64,000 bases of DNA from Oscillospiraceae bacterium (GTDB lineage: Bacteria > Bacillota > Clostridia > Oscillospirales > Ruminococcaceae). A program made the translations under genes and the position numbers. A model generated the notes under the pieces. The model searched no databases and was not told the DNA's origin. It saw only the letters and a list, made by a program, of their open reading frames with translations. Location of the stretch: positions 2,282 through 66,281 of the forward strand of contig JAAVID010000006.1 of assembly GCA_014799395.1 (NCBI GenBank), read 5' to 3'. Positions within the stretch are counted from its first letter, which is position 1. Every line of letters begins with the position of its first letter. This document shows, one piece after another, positions 1-8,485 of the stretch.

Positions 1-20
1 AAACAGCCGCTATAACAGAG

Positions 21-60
21 AAAGCCTCCTTTACAGCTTGTGTGCTGCAAAGGAGGCTTT
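21..60. terminator. Hairpin terminator, probably of a gene left of the window
   Basis: A 17-bp inverted repeat with one mismatch (21-37 against 44-60) surrounds a 6-nt loop. The outer ends are AAAG/CTTT, so the stem gives a short T-run on either strand. No gene is visible to its left. Confidence 0.7.
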
Positions 61-167
61 TGATATTTGCATAATTCCGCCGACTGTCTGTAACGATTGT
101 AAAACTTCTACATCGCTACCCCACTAATAAAGGGGCAATTTTTTTTGAGAAAAATTTCAAAAACCTA

Positions 168-196
168 TTGACAAACGCTGTTCAATCGCTTATACT
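168..196 (+). promoter_or_regulatory. Sigma-A type promoter of the CPBP protease gene
   Basis: TTGACA at 168-173 and TATACT at 191-196 are separated by exactly 17 bp, 43 bp upstream of the CPBP start codon. Confidence 0.85.
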
Positions 197-221
197 GTTT
201 ATATAGCATATGCACAGTATA
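191..221. promoter_or_regulatory. Palindromic operator overlapping the -10 box
   Basis: Positions 191-221 form a 31-bp imperfect palindrome: TATACTGT, two unmatched bases, ATAT, a 3-bp centre, ATAT, two unmatched bases, ACAGTATA. It covers the -10 box and the expected transcription start, so a dimeric repressor bound here should block the promoter. The regulator is not identified in this window. Confidence 0.65.
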
Positions 222-238
222 AACAGGGAGGTACAGTT

Positions 239-1180
239 ATGAAGCTGCAAACTATTTTTTCGGGAGAACACTTCTCCGACAGAGCAAAGGAGGCCAAATT
301 TCAGCCGCCTTGGTGGGCACAGATACTTTTATTTGTGCTTGTATTTTCGATCTCGGGAGCACCGCAGAGCATTGTGAGCGCGGTTATGGTAATGACCGAT
401 TACAGCATTGAGAACATGGATCAAATTCAAGACATCATAATGGAACTTACGAAAAGTGATCCGATTATGATCGCTCAGCTTTTATCTACGGTCTTGACCG
501 CGATCATTGTGATCATTTATTGTAAGCTTATTGAACGCAGAAGTCTTTACAGTATGGGATTTGTTAAGAAAAACGCCGTGCCGAGTTACCTTATCGGACT
601 TGCGTCGGGATTTGCGATGTTCTCAGCAACGCTGCTGATCTCGTACTTAGCGGGGGCTGCAAAGTATGTAGGAACGGATGTGTACAATGTCGGTATATAT
701 GTGTTGTATTGCGTGGGCTGGCTTATTCAGGGCGCGGAGGAGGAAATTCTTTGCCGCGGCTACTTTATGCCGTCGCTGTCAACTAAATTGCCGCTCTGGG
801 CTGCTGTGCTGATAAGCTCGCTGTTTTTCTCGCTTATGCACCCGTTCAATGTAGGATTTAATCTGATCGTTCTTGTGAACCTTACGCTTACCGGAATAAT
901 GTTCGCTGTATTTGCTATTCGGTTTAATAATCTTTGGGTATCCTGTGCAATCCACTCGATCTGGAATCTGGTGCAGGGGAATTTCTACGGTCTCCCTGTC
1001 AGCGGAATGTATAACGGACCGTCCGTATTCAGCTTTGAGCTCGCCGAGAATATGGACTTATGGACGGGCGGAGTATTCGGTCTTGAGGGAAGTCTTTGTG
1101 AAACAATAGTAATGGTTATCGCTATTGTGGCAGTTATTTTTATACCGAAAAAGAAGAAAAACGCCGAGATTTCGGCTTAA
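239..1180 (+). CDS. CPBP family intramembrane glutamic protease
   Basis: A 313-aa polytopic membrane protein of the CPBP (Abi/Rce1-like) family. The family signatures are visible in order: EEEILCRG (the EExxxR motif, about residue 163), FSLMHPF (FxxxH, about residue 195) and CAIHSIWN near residue 235. Such enzymes cleave substrates within the membrane; in Gram-positives some process peptides or confer bacteriocin immunity, but nothing here shows the substrate. It is a single-gene unit with its own promoter, a palindromic operator and a terminator. The ATG follows GGGAGG with 7-bp spacing. Confidence 0.85.
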   Translation: MKLQTIFSGEHFSDRAKEAKFQPPWWAQILLFVLVFSISGAPQSIVSAVMVMTDYSIENMDQIQDIIMELTKSDPIMIAQLLSTVLTAIIVIIYCKLIERRSLYSMGFVKKNAVPSYLIGLASGFAMFSATLLISYLAGAAKYVGTDVYNVGIYVLYCVGWLIQGAEEEILCRGYFMPSLSTKLPLWAAVLISSLFFSLMHPFNVGFNLIVLVNLTLTGIMFAVFAIRFNNLWVSCAIHSIWNLVQGNFYGLPVSGMYNGPSVFSFELAENMDLWTGGVFGLEGSLCETIVMVIAIVAVIFIPKKKKNAEISA

Positions 1181-1187
1181 ATTTAAA

Positions 1188-1218
1188 GGGCGCTGTAAGT
1201 CAACAGCGCCCGTTTTTG
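1188..1218. terminator. Terminator between convergent CPBP and MoxR genes
   Basis: GGGCGCTG (1188-1195) and CAGCGCCC (1204-1211) pair perfectly around an 8-nt loop. GTTTTTG follows on the plus strand and an AT-rich flank on the minus strand. Confidence 0.8.
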
Positions 1219-1240
1219 TATATAATTTTTCCGCTCACCG

Positions 1241-2155
1241 TTAAACCGGCACGACCGTCTCTATAAGTATCTTCTGAATGATCTCCTCGGACGAAAGATA
1301 ATCGCTCTGCCCCGCCGCGAGAATGACCCTATGCCCGAGAACGGACGGCGCCATTGACTTCACGTCGTCGGGAGTGGCGAACCCGCGGTTGTTTATCAGC
1401 GCCATAGCCTGCGAGGCTCTGTACAGCGCTATCGAGGCTCTCGGAGACGCGCCGAGCTTTATTTCCTGTTTGTTTCGGGTAGCGCCGACGATCATCAGAA
1501 TATACGCCTTGACCTGCTCCGACACGGAAACGCGCGACGACATCTCGCGCAGCTCAACGACTTCCTCCAGCGACATCACGGGCTGAACCTCGATGTTATG
1601 CGGCATTTTTTCCAACATTTGCAGCTCGGCGGCGCGGTCGGGATAGCCTATCGAAATGCGCATTAAAAAGCGGTCGAGCTGAGCCTCGGGGAGATGATAC
1701 GTTCCGTAGGTCTCGATAGGGTTTTGTGTCGCTAAGGTCATAAACGGCACGGGGAGCTTGTGAGTTATTCCGTCGACGGAAATTTGAAGCTCCTCCATAG
1801 CCTCCAGAAGCGAGGACTGAACTTTCGGCGAGGTACGGTTTATCTCGTCGGCGAGCAGGAAGTTGCACATCGCCGCACCCGCGCGGTACTCCGCCGCCCC
1901 CGTCTTTTGATCGATAACGGTGTAGCCGATAACGTCCGACGGCATAAGGTCGGGCGTGAACTGAATACGTCCGAAGCTACCCGAAACGGACTTCGCCAAG
2001 GTTTCCGCGAGGAGGGTCTTGCCCACGCCGGGAACGTCCTCGATAAGTATATGACCGCCCGCTATCATCGCGCAGATGACCTTTACAATAACGTCGTGCT
2101 TGCCTATGATGACGTTTTCAATGTTTTGTATAAGCTGTTCTATTCTTGGGTTCAT
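1241..2155 (-). CDS. MoxR family AAA+ ATPase
   Basis: 304 aa. The Walker A motif DVPGVGKTLLA lies near residue 40, a Walker B-like LLADEINR near residue 100, and the sensor region LATQNPIE near residue 145, all typical of the MoxR/RavA branch. These ATPases act as chaperones in assembly or activation of partner proteins, usually beside DUF58 and VWA genes. No such partner is present; here it is the last gene of a leftward run with three small membrane proteins, which may be its clients (inference). The start follows AAAGGAAA. Confidence 0.88.
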   Translation of the reverse strand: MNPRIEQLIQNIENVIIGKHDVIVKVICAMIAGGHILIEDVPGVGKTLLAETLAKSVSGSFGRIQFTPDLMPSDVIGYTVIDQKTGAAEYRAGAAMCNFLLADEINRTSPKVQSSLLEAMEELQISVDGITHKLPVPFMTLATQNPIETYGTYHLPEAQLDRFLMRISIGYPDRAAELQMLEKMPHNIEVQPVMSLEEVVELREMSSRVSVSEQVKAYILMIVGATRNKQEIKLGASPRASIALYRASQAMALINNRGFATPDDVKSMAPSVLGHRVILAAGQSDYLSSEEIIQKILIETVVPV

Positions 2156-2173
2156 ATTGTTTCCTTTCTGTTG

Positions 2174-2602
2174 TTATAGCGGTTCGTTCCACCATTCGTT
2201 GAACTTTATCATTAACCTGTTTCGTTGGTTAAATTCGCTCCACCAAGCTTTCAATTTTGGTTTGCCTGCGGTGAATGCCCACACGATAAACGACGCTGCC
2301 ATTGTTCCCGACGAGGGCAATATCACTTGCGGAACGCTCTCCGAAAAGTAAATCGCCCAGTACAATACTGACGGAAGCTGCGCGCAAAGAATGACCGCCG
2401 CTCCGTTTACATATTTTGATAATTTTTTGCGGACGAAATTCAGCAGCGCGGTGAGCGCCGCTATCACTGCTATTTCGGCGGCATACCATAGCAGCGTGAT
2501 ACGCGTCACGAGAATAGCGAGAAGTATCAATCCCACCACAGCAAGAAAATTCGCGGAGAAGCCCAATATCAGCGTGAGGATAATTATCAATGCTTTTTTC
2601 AT
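2174..2602 (-). CDS. Small hydrophobic membrane protein
   Basis: 142 aa when started at the ATG at 2602, which has GAAAGGGG at good spacing; a longer in-frame version from 2629 has no ribosome-binding site. It has about four predicted membrane segments, beginning MKKALIIILTLILGF, and ends in a charged tail rich in Trp. No family recognised. Its ATG overlaps the TGA of the 37-aa gene upstream by 4 bp, so translation is probably coupled, and the MoxR gene follows 18 bp downstream. Confidence 0.6.
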   Translation of the reverse strand: MKKALIIILTLILGFSANFLAVVGLILLAILVTRITLLWYAAEIAVIAALTALLNFVRKKLSKYVNGAAVILCAQLPSVLYWAIYFSESVPQVILPSSGTMAASFIVWAFTAGKPKLKAWWSEFNQRNRLMIKFNEWWNEPL

Positions 2603-2712
2603 TTTACCCCTTTCTCCGAATTTCCGCATTTAACCGCGGTCGAAACGGACAACGCCATCTTCAATACCGCGCCGGCGATTATAAGCAAAGCTATTGCCAA
2701 AGGTTTTTTCAT
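2599..2712 (-). CDS. 37-residue membrane microprotein
   Basis: A short ORF sits exactly between two membrane-protein genes: ATG at 2712, GAGG 9 nt upstream, and a TGA that shares the ATGA overlap with the next gene. The peptide starts MKKPLAIALLIIAGAVLKMA and ends in a polar tail (CGNSEKGVK), consistent with one membrane segment. It begins 3 bp after the upstream stop codon. The tight packing and ribosome-binding site argue that it is real; no function can be assigned. Confidence 0.55.
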   Translation of the reverse strand: MKKPLAIALLIIAGAVLKMALSVSTAVKCGNSEKGVK

Positions 2713-2715
2713 GTG

Positions 2716-3183
2716 CTATTCCTCTTTGTGTTCATTCTGCCGACGAGCGGCAAGACCGCTATCAACAACCCGTGCTGACAAAATCATAAGAGTGGTAAAA
2801 GCGGAAACCGCCGCGGCGCTTATTAACCAACCCATTGAAAATAATCCGGCTGTCGAAGCACCCAGAAACTGTCCGTTATAATATCCCGTATCGGCAAGTG
2901 TCAGCGTGATTGTAACGCGTATTAAGGATAATATAATAGACGGAGCACAGGATATCAGGAAAAACCGTAGCGCGGAAATTCCGTATTTCATCTTGAACAT
3001 CGCGCGAAGTCTGTCAAGAATGAACGCAGAAAAAGCTGTCATAACTGTCGCTCCAAGCAATCCGACCAACAGATTTTTCAGAACATAAAACTTCACAAAC
3101 CACATTATATTCGCTAATGAAAGACCGCATATCCATACAATGCTGCCAATTATAAGCCCCGTCACCGACAATGCTTTTTTCAT
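2716..3183 (-). CDS. Four-helix membrane protein of unknown function
   Basis: 155 aa from the ATG at 3183, preceded by GGGGAG at 10-nt spacing; the GTG three codons earlier is too close to that site. About four hydrophobic segments, starting MKKALSVTGLIIGSIVW, and a charged C-terminus (RRQNEHKEE). Its N-terminus resembles those of the two downstream membrane proteins, suggesting relatedness or shared targeting. The only upstream sequence before the ABC ATPase gene is a terminator, so the run may depend on read-through. Confidence 0.6.
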   Translation of the reverse strand: MKKALSVTGLIIGSIVWICGLSLANIMWFVKFYVLKNLLVGLLGATVMTAFSAFILDRLRAMFKMKYGISALRFFLISCAPSIILSLIRVTITLTLADTGYYNGQFLGASTAGLFSMGWLISAAAVSAFTTLMILSARVVDSGLAARRQNEHKEE

Positions 3184-3205
3184 ATAAACCACGCTCCCCG
3201 CTATT

Positions 3206-3236
3206 AAAAACGGCGCGGCTAAAATAAGCCGCGCCG
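3206..3236 (-). terminator. Terminator after the ABC ATPase gene
   Basis: A perfect 10-bp GC-rich stem (3211-3220 with 3227-3236), followed on the minus strand by TTTTT. No separate promoter is visible for the membrane genes beyond it, so it may be only partly efficient. Confidence 0.75.
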
Positions 3237-3257
3237 CAAAAATGCTTATGAATTAAA

Positions 3258-4400
3258 TTAGTTAAGCAGGCTGTGCTCGTCTCCCGGATCGAAGAGGTGG
3301 ATCTTGTTCGGGTCAAGCGCGAGCTTGATAGTGTCCTGAGGACGTGCGGTACATCTGGGAGATACGCGCGCGGTAAGCGGCATACCCTCGCAGGTGAGGT
3401 ACAGATAGGTCTCTGCGCCGAGCATTTCGGTTACGTCTACGGTAGCCTCGATGATACCGGTCTTAGCAGCGGAGAGGAACATTTCCTCGTCGTGAATGTT
3501 CTCGGGACGGATACCAAGGATAACTTCCTTGTCTACATAGTACTTCAGCGCGTCGGTATCAGCCTTAGCGGAGGGCAGCTCTACATAGAACTTTCTTCCT
3601 CTTGCGGTCTTGGTATCCTCGGAGCCGAACTCTACGGTGTACTTGCCGTCCTGCATAATGAGCTTCGCGTTGATGAAGTTCATCTGCGGAGAACCGATAA
3701 AGCCTGCAACGAACTTGTTTACGGGCGACTCGTACAGATTGATAGGAGAATCGATCTGCTGAACATAACCGTCCTTCATAACAACGATTCTGTCACCCAT
3801 GGTCATAGCCTCTGTCTGGTCGTGCGTTACATAGATGAACGTAGTACCCAGCTTCTTATGCAGCTTGGAAAGCTCGGTTCTCATCTGCGCACGCAGCTTA
3901 GCGTCCAGGTTGGACAGCGGCTCGTCGAGAAGGAATACCTGAGGATCACGAACGATAGCACGACCCAGCGCAACACGCTGTCTCTGACCGCCGGAGAGAG
4001 CCTTAGGCTTTCTGTCGAGCAGATGAGCGATGTCGAGGATCTTCGCAGCTTCCTCAACGAGCTTCTTGATCTCGTCCTTGGGAACCTTACGGAGCTTCAG
4101 ACCGAACGCCATATTATCGAATACTGTCATATGAGGATACAGAGCGTAGTTCTGGAAAACCATCGCGATATCTCTGTCCTTAGGAGCAACGTCGTTTACA
4201 AGACGGTCGCCGATGAACAGCTCGCCCTCGGAGATCTCCTCCAAGCCCGCGATCATACGCAGAGTGGTAGACTTACCGCAACCGGAAGGACCAACGAGTA
4301 CGATAAACTCCTTATCCTTGATGTTCATGGTGAAGTCCGAAACGGCTACAACGCCGCCCGCATAACGCTTGTAAATGCCTCTTGCCGATAAACTTGCCAT
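3258..4400 (-). CDS. Sugar ABC transporter ATPase, MsmK/UgpC/MalK type
   Basis: 380 aa, full family length. Walker [11 protein letters not shown] (about residue 37), Q-loop, signature [14 protein letters not shown] (about 135), Walker [14 protein letters not shown] and the H-loop VTHD are all intact, followed by a C-terminal OB/TOBE regulatory domain from about residue 240. This type energises carbohydrate CUT1 importers and in Gram-positives is often a shared ATPase encoded away from the permeases. Four CUT1-type permeases without an ATPase lie at 32.7-41.8 kb, so this protein is a good candidate partner (inference). The start follows AGGAGG. Confidence 0.93.
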   Translation of the reverse strand: MASLSARGIYKRYAGGVVAVSDFTMNIKDKEFIVLVGPSGCGKSTTLRMIAGLEEISEGELFIGDRLVNDVAPKDRDIAMVFQNYALYPHMTVFDNMAFGLKLRKVPKDEIKKLVEEAAKILDIAHLLDRKPKALSGGQRQRVALGRAIVRDPQVFLLDEPLSNLDAKLRAQMRTELSKLHKKLGTTFIYVTHDQTEAMTMGDRIVVMKDGYVQQIDSPINLYESPVNKFVAGFIGSPQMNFINAKLIMQDGKYTVEFGSEDTKTARGRKFYVELPSAKADTDALKYYVDKEVILGIRPENIHDEEMFLSAAKTGIIEATVDVTEMLGAETYLYLTCEGMPLTARVSPRCTARPQDTIKLALDPNKIHLFDPGDEHSLLN

Positions 4401-4763
4401 TTATATAACCTCCTACAATGTAAATATAACAAAATAATAGTTAATATTTCGCTAATAATATAATACCAAAACCAAGCAAAAAAATAAAGAGCCTAAACCA
4501 ACAAATATTTTTGAATTCGTTTATATACTTTCACTAACGTTTACAAATTTCCCCTTAAAATCAGCCGCCTTGATTGTCACATTGCACAAAAAAATGCTTG
4601 AATTTGCCGTGATGTCAATGACAGAGCCGAATTTTCGGCATATCTTACAAAGACGCGCTGTATATTTTGGTAATATTAGCACAATATATTGTATTTTATG
4701 TGAAATTTTACGCATATAATAGTCAAGGCTACACAAAATATATAATTAAAGCGGAGGGATAGT
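4401..4763. other. Divergent AT-rich intergenic region
   Basis: 363 bp between the divergent ATPase and DUF4830 genes, strongly AT-rich. A TATAAT at 4715-4720 fits a promoter for the rightward gene, although its -35 box is poor. TATAAT-like sequences on the minus strand near 4420-4465 may serve the ATPase gene. No ORF or RNA is evident. Confidence 0.4.
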
Positions 4764-5213
4764 ATGTCGGGAAAAAAGCCGCGCCGCAGCAAGAGCCTTA
4801 CGTTCGGGGTGCTTCTTATACTGCTTGCGGGGATATGGTGCATATTCAAGCTGTCGTCGGGCGGAGGGGCGCACATCTCGGGCGCTACCAACGAGGAACG
4901 CGTACAATATATAGAGATGTTCGGCTGGGACGCCGCGCCCGTGCCGTCGAGCGTGGAGGAGGTCCGCATTCCGTCGCGCTTTGACGAGGCGTATACGCAG
5001 TACAACGCGCTCCAGAAGGAGCAGGGCTTCGACCTTATGAAGTACCGCGCCTGCTTCGCGAAAAAGTATACATACGAAATAAGCAACTTCGACGGCGCAG
5101 ACCCCGTCGTTCCCATCTGCGCTAATCTGCTGGTCGTGGACGGCGAGATAATCGGGGCTGACATCTCCTCCTCGGAGGCTAACGGACTGGTGACGGTGCT
5201 TGCCAAAAAATAG
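4764..5213 (+). CDS. Membrane-anchored DUF4830-like protein
   Basis: 149 aa. A basic N-terminus (SGKKPRRSKS) and one hydrophobic segment at about residues 13-31 anchor an extracytoplasmic domain. The stretch FDEAYTQYNALQKEQGFDL and the ending NLLVVDGEIIGADI match my recollection of the DUF4830 family of clostridial proteins, whose function is unknown. The ATG follows GGAGGG. It appears monocistronic; the next gene has its own promoter. Confidence 0.7.
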   Translation: MSGKKPRRSKSLTFGVLLILLAGIWCIFKLSSGGGAHISGATNEERVQYIEMFGWDAAPVPSSVEEVRIPSRFDEAYTQYNALQKEQGFDLMKYRACFAKKYTYEISNFDGADPVVPICANLLVVDGEIIGADISSSEANGLVTVLAKK

Positions 5214-5220
5214 CGAATGC

Positions 5221-5249
5221 TTGACAATCTCTTCTGTTTGGTGTACAAT
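5221..5249 (+). promoter_or_regulatory. Sigma-A promoter of the transglutaminase-like lipoprotein gene
   Basis: TTGACA (5221-5226), a 17-bp spacer and TACAAT (5244-5249). Transcription should start near 5256, just ahead of a strong hairpin in the leader. Confidence 0.8.
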
Positions 5250-5264
5250 ATTATAAATACCGAT

Positions 5265-5297
5265 GGCGTTTTCCCCGCCGCAGGCGGGGAAAACGCC
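5265..5297 (+). promoter_or_regulatory. Stable hairpin in the 5' leader
   Basis: A perfect 15-bp stem (5265-5279 with 5283-5297) closes a GCA loop. It lies about 10 nt after the predicted transcription start and is not followed by a T-run, so it is not an obvious terminator. It could protect the 5' end of the mRNA. A near copy occurs at 50118-50150 in another leader. Confidence 0.55.
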
Positions 5298-5331
5298 GTT
5301 AGATATGTACATAATCGGTTGAGATCGAGAG

Positions 5332-6501
5332 GTGTTTTCTATTAAAAGATTTATTTCATTTATAATATGTGCGGTTCTGCTTCTTTCGGGGTGTACGGGT
5401 TCGCCCGATATGCCGTCGTTTTCGTTTCCGGACAAAAGTTCCCGAACGTCGTCAAGCACGCAGAGCGAGCCGGACAGCGTTACGGAAAGCTCGCGGGATA
5501 TTTCCGAGCCGTCGTCCGATACCTCGGAGCCCGCTTCAACGGCTGAAACAAGCGAGCCCGTTTCCGAAGCGAACGCGCCCGAGGTCGATTCGGTCGTGCT
5601 TTCTCACGACCCGATAAACGAAAAGACTATCGAGGTAAACGGCAAGACCGCGGTCATCAGCGGAAAGACCGCGGACAGCCCCGTAGACCATATGTCCGTA
5701 TTTCCGCGCGAGGCGGCGAAATTTGATCTGAATTCGGACAAGTACGGTTTTACGGCGGAGGTCGATTTGACCGATTTGCAGACGGATTTTTTGACAGTCA
5801 CCGTGACATACGAGGACGGTCATTATGACGAGGTTGAGCTTGCGGTCACTCAAAACGGCTTTGAGATATGGGAGCTTTCCGATGTTGTGGAAAACAACGG
5901 AAATGTAGTGAAAAACGCGATTGAACAGCCGCAAAATCAGGTCGCGGAGTATATCGTAAAGGGCGGAAAGCCAGACGATATACGCAAGGTCCTCGAGGAG
6001 ATACAAGCGCTTTCGGACGAGATATGCGCGGGTCTCGACAGTGATTACGATAAGCTGCGCGCGATCTCGAGGTGGGTCTCGGCGAACATTTATTACGATT
6101 ACCCCGCCTATGACAGGGGAGTACCCGACGAAACGCTTTCGCTGAAGTATATGCTGGACAGGCACAGCAGCGTCTGCGGCGGCTACTCGAATATGACCTC
6201 GGCGCTCTGCGCGGCGCAGGGGATAAAGTGCTGGAACGTACACGGCGGCGCGCTTCCGGGCGGGCGTACTTTTTTGTCGAGCAATAACAGCGAGTATCAT
6301 GAATGGAATTTCGCGGAGATAGACGGGCGCATTATATGGATAGACTCGGGGTGGAACTCGTACTGTTATCTCCGCCGCGACGGGACTTACGACGACGGCG
6401 GCATTTGTTACAGATACTTCGACATCGGTGAGGAATACTTTGCGCTCAATCACAAGGCAAACTACGCGGAATACAGGGATTATTTCGCGATCTTAAGATG
6501 A
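5332..6501 (+). CDS. Secreted lipoprotein with transglutaminase-like domain
   Basis: 389 aa from a GTG start after GAGA; the start is somewhat uncertain. A type II signal peptide ends at the lipobox LLLSGC, followed by a Ser/Thr/Glu-rich linker (about residues 25-85). The C-terminal half has a transglutaminase/protease-like core: Cys in SSVCGGYSNM (about 283), His in SEYHEWNFAEI (about 324) and Asp in WIDSGWN. In this family the triad may be peptidase, transglutaminase or a non-enzymatic cell-wall binder, so the chemistry is not settled. It is monocistronic. Confidence 0.8.
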   Translation: MFSIKRFISFIICAVLLLSGCTGSPDMPSFSFPDKSSRTSSSTQSEPDSVTESSRDISEPSSDTSEPASTAETSEPVSEANAPEVDSVVLSHDPINEKTIEVNGKTAVISGKTADSPVDHMSVFPREAAKFDLNSDKYGFTAEVDLTDLQTDFLTVTVTYEDGHYDEVELAVTQNGFEIWELSDVVENNGNVVKNAIEQPQNQVAEYIVKGGKPDDIRKVLEEIQALSDEICAGLDSDYDKLRAISRWVSANIYYDYPAYDRGVPDETLSLKYMLDRHSSVCGGYSNMTSALCAAQGIKCWNVHGGALPGGRTFLSSNNSEYHEWNFAEIDGRIIWIDSGWNSYCYLRRDGTYDDGGICYRYFDIGEEYFALNHKANYAEYRDYFAILR

Positions 6502-6502
6502 A

Positions 6503-6532
6503 AATATCCGCTCCTTTTCGGGAGCGGATATT
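6503..6532. terminator. Bidirectional terminator between convergent genes
   Basis: A perfect 12-bp stem (6503-6514 with 6521-6532) lies between the stop codons of the lipoprotein gene and the rubredoxin gene, with A/T-rich flanks on both sides. Confidence 0.75.
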
Positions 6533-6535
6533 CGT

Positions 6536-6715
6536 TTATTTTACCGCGTTTATGACTTCGTTGCGCGAGCCGAAGTTGTCCTTAGTCAGTCCGCAGACGG
6601 GGCAGACCCAATCGTCGGGCAGGTCCTCGAATTTCGTTCCGGGAGCAATGCCCATTGACGGACAGCCGCGCTCTTCGCTGTATACATAGCCGCACGGGCA
6701 GACGTAGTTATCCAT
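6536..6715 (-). CDS. Rubredoxin with a C-x-C first knuckle
   Basis: 59 aa from the ATG at 6715 (AAGGAAG 8 nt upstream); a GTG three codons earlier is less well placed. Small one-iron electron carrier of anaerobes, used in oxygen and peroxide detoxification. The second metal knuckle is the usual CPVCG, and the core ([15 protein letters not shown]) is canonical, but the first reads YVCPCGY: one residue shorter than the standard CxxCG. The base sequence TGCCCGTGC confirms it. The four cysteines are still present. It is a single gene. Confidence 0.9.
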   Translation of the reverse strand: MDNYVCPCGYVYSEERGCPSMGIAPGTKFEDLPDDWVCPVCGLTKDNFGSRNEVINAVK

Positions 6716-6820
6716 AAAATGCACTTCCTTTCATCGCTATTATTTGAAAATATCGTTGCAAAATTCTTGAAGATGTGTTAAAATATTGGTAGTAAATTCT
6801 GGAAGCGAGGGATAAATATT

Positions 6821-7612
6821 ATGATAACCGCCGATCTTCATACGCATTCGTCATTCTCGACGGACAGCACCGAGCCGCTTATCGAAATGGCGAAAGCCGC
6901 TTGCGCAAAGGGCTTGCGGACGATCTGCCTTACCGAACACCTTGACTATGACTACCCCAGCGGCGAGTTTCAGCTCGATACCGCGGCTTACCGCGGGGAG
7001 CTTACGCGCGTTAAGGCAGAGCTTTCGGATAATGTCGAGGTGCTGTTCGGGGTGGAGCTCGGACTTATGGACTACCTCGCGCCGCGGCTGAACGAGTTCG
7101 CGGCGGCTTGGGATCTCGATTTTATAATCGGGTCGTCGCATTTGGTGGACGGGAAAGACCCGTATTATCCCGAATATTTTGAAACGCTCGGCAGTAAAAA
7201 CGGCATACTGCGCTATTTCGAGAGTATCCTCGCGAATATCCGCGCGTTTGATAACTTCGACGTTTACGGACATCTCGACTATGTGGTGCGGTATTCTCCC
7301 GAAAAGAAGTACGAACCGCTTGACTATCGGGAAATAATCGACGAGATACTGAAAGCGCTCATATCGCGGGGCAAGGGCATTGAAGTGAACACGGCGGGGA
7401 TCGCGAGCGGAATGGGCTATCCTCACCCGAACGCGTTTATTCTGCGGCGTTACAAGGAGCTCGGCGGCGAGATAGTCACCGTCGGCTCGGACGCTCACGA
7501 CAGAACGCGCGTAGCCGCCGATTTCGACAGGGCGCAGGCGGCTCTCGAAGCGGCCGGATTCGACTGCTATACCGTTTTTCGTAACAGGAGGGCGGAGTTC
7601 GTTAATTTTTAA
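6821..7612 (+). CDS. PHP-domain phosphatase, histidinol-phosphatase type
   Basis: 263 aa. The four PHP metal-binding motifs are present: DLHTHSSFS at the N-terminus, CLTEHLDY (about residue 37), SSHLVDG and YGHLDYV in the middle, and VGSDAHDR near residue 222. The family includes HisK, which removes phosphate from L-histidinol phosphate, but related proteins hydrolyse other phosphoesters and no his genes are nearby. The ATG follows GCGAGGGA. GTTTTGGT-like signals are absent; it looks like a single gene. Confidence 0.8.
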   Translation: MITADLHTHSSFSTDSTEPLIEMAKAACAKGLRTICLTEHLDYDYPSGEFQLDTAAYRGELTRVKAELSDNVEVLFGVELGLMDYLAPRLNEFAAAWDLDFIIGSSHLVDGKDPYYPEYFETLGSKNGILRYFESILANIRAFDNFDVYGHLDYVVRYSPEKKYEPLDYREIIDEILKALISRGKGIEVNTAGIASGMGYPHPNAFILRRYKELGGEIVTVGSDAHDRTRVAADFDRAQAALEAAGFDCYTVFRNRRAEFVNF

Positions 7613-7719
7613 GCAAAATAATTCTCTTATGTAACATAAATTTACAGTTGAATTTGTGAAAATTATCTAAAATTTATTTATGATACTTGCAAATTTTTCA
7701 ATAATATGTTAAAATAAAT

Positions 7720-7910
7720 TAAGGCAACACCGCACAATTATTGTCGTTCGATTGCGCAGTCAGATTTTTCGTCAGATTGTACAATGAGGACGACGCAAGG
7801 CTGTATGCAGCGTTTTGCGCACAGCGCATAATGCGTGCTAGGACGAATTGTGCAATATGACGGAAAATATGCAAGCAAGCGGACGGCAATAATTGTGAGG
7901 TGCTGCCTTA
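7720..7910. mobile_element. MITE-like element, type 1 (191 bp)
   Basis: Terminal inverted repeats of 24 bp (7720-7743 and 7887-7910) match at 22 positions and begin TAAGGCA. There is no coding capacity. The interior contains GCGTTTTGCGCACAGCGCAT, which recurs in the type 3 element at 41.8 kb. A short relative with the same termini lies at 22.7 kb. It fills most of the 340-bp gap ahead of the hpf gene; a small GAGAC/GTCTC hairpin follows it. Confidence 0.8.
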
Positions 7911-7954
7911 GGAGACTAACGGTCTCACTCTAACTAACGGAAGGAATGAGTTGC

Positions 7955-8473
7955 ATGAAGGTTACAATTACCGCAAAGAAGCTCAATATTTCGCAGTCGT
8001 TCAACGATTACGCGGAGCAGAAGCTTAACGCAAAGCTGGACAGATTTTTCCCCGAGGAGGCGGAGGCTAAGATAACCTTGGCCGAACGCCGCGATATGAT
8101 CATACTGGAGCTTACCGTAAAATATAACGGCATGATCTGCCGTGCGGAGCAGACCGCAAAGGATAAGAACGACGCGCTCGACGTGACTATCGACCGCATT
8201 ATCCGTCAGATAAGAAAGCAGAAGACCAAGATCGAAAAGAACCTGCGCGCGGACGCGTTCGCGGGGCTTGCTCCCGAGGTCGAGGAGGATACCTACGAGG
8301 TCATTCGCTACAAGACGTTTCAGCTTCGCCCGATGTCGGTCGACGAGGCTATTTTGCAGATGAACCTGTTGGATCACAAATTCTTTATGTTCAAGAATGC
8401 CGAGACGGGCGCTGTCAATGTCGTTTACAAGCGCGACGAGGGCAATTACGCGGTGCTTGTTCCCGAGGACTGA
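7955..8473 (+). CDS. hpf: Ribosome hibernation promoting factor, long form
   Basis: 172 aa from the ATG at 7955, which has GGAAGG at 10-nt spacing; an ATG three codons earlier sits on top of that site. The N-terminal domain (MKVTITAKKLNIS...) is the ribosome-binding YfiA/RaiA fold. After a linker, the C-terminal dimerisation domain (VIRYKTFQLRPMSVDEAILQ) defines the long type, which pairs 70S ribosomes into inactive 100S dimers in stationary phase. Followed by its own terminator. Confidence 0.92.
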   Translation: MKVTITAKKLNISQSFNDYAEQKLNAKLDRFFPEEAEAKITLAERRDMIILELTVKYNGMICRAEQTAKDKNDALDVTIDRIIRQIRKQKTKIEKNLRADAFAGLAPEVEEDTYEVIRYKTFQLRPMSVDEAILQMNLLDHKFFMFKNAETGAVNVVYKRDEGNYAVLVPED

Positions 8474-8485
8474 TCGGGTAATGCT

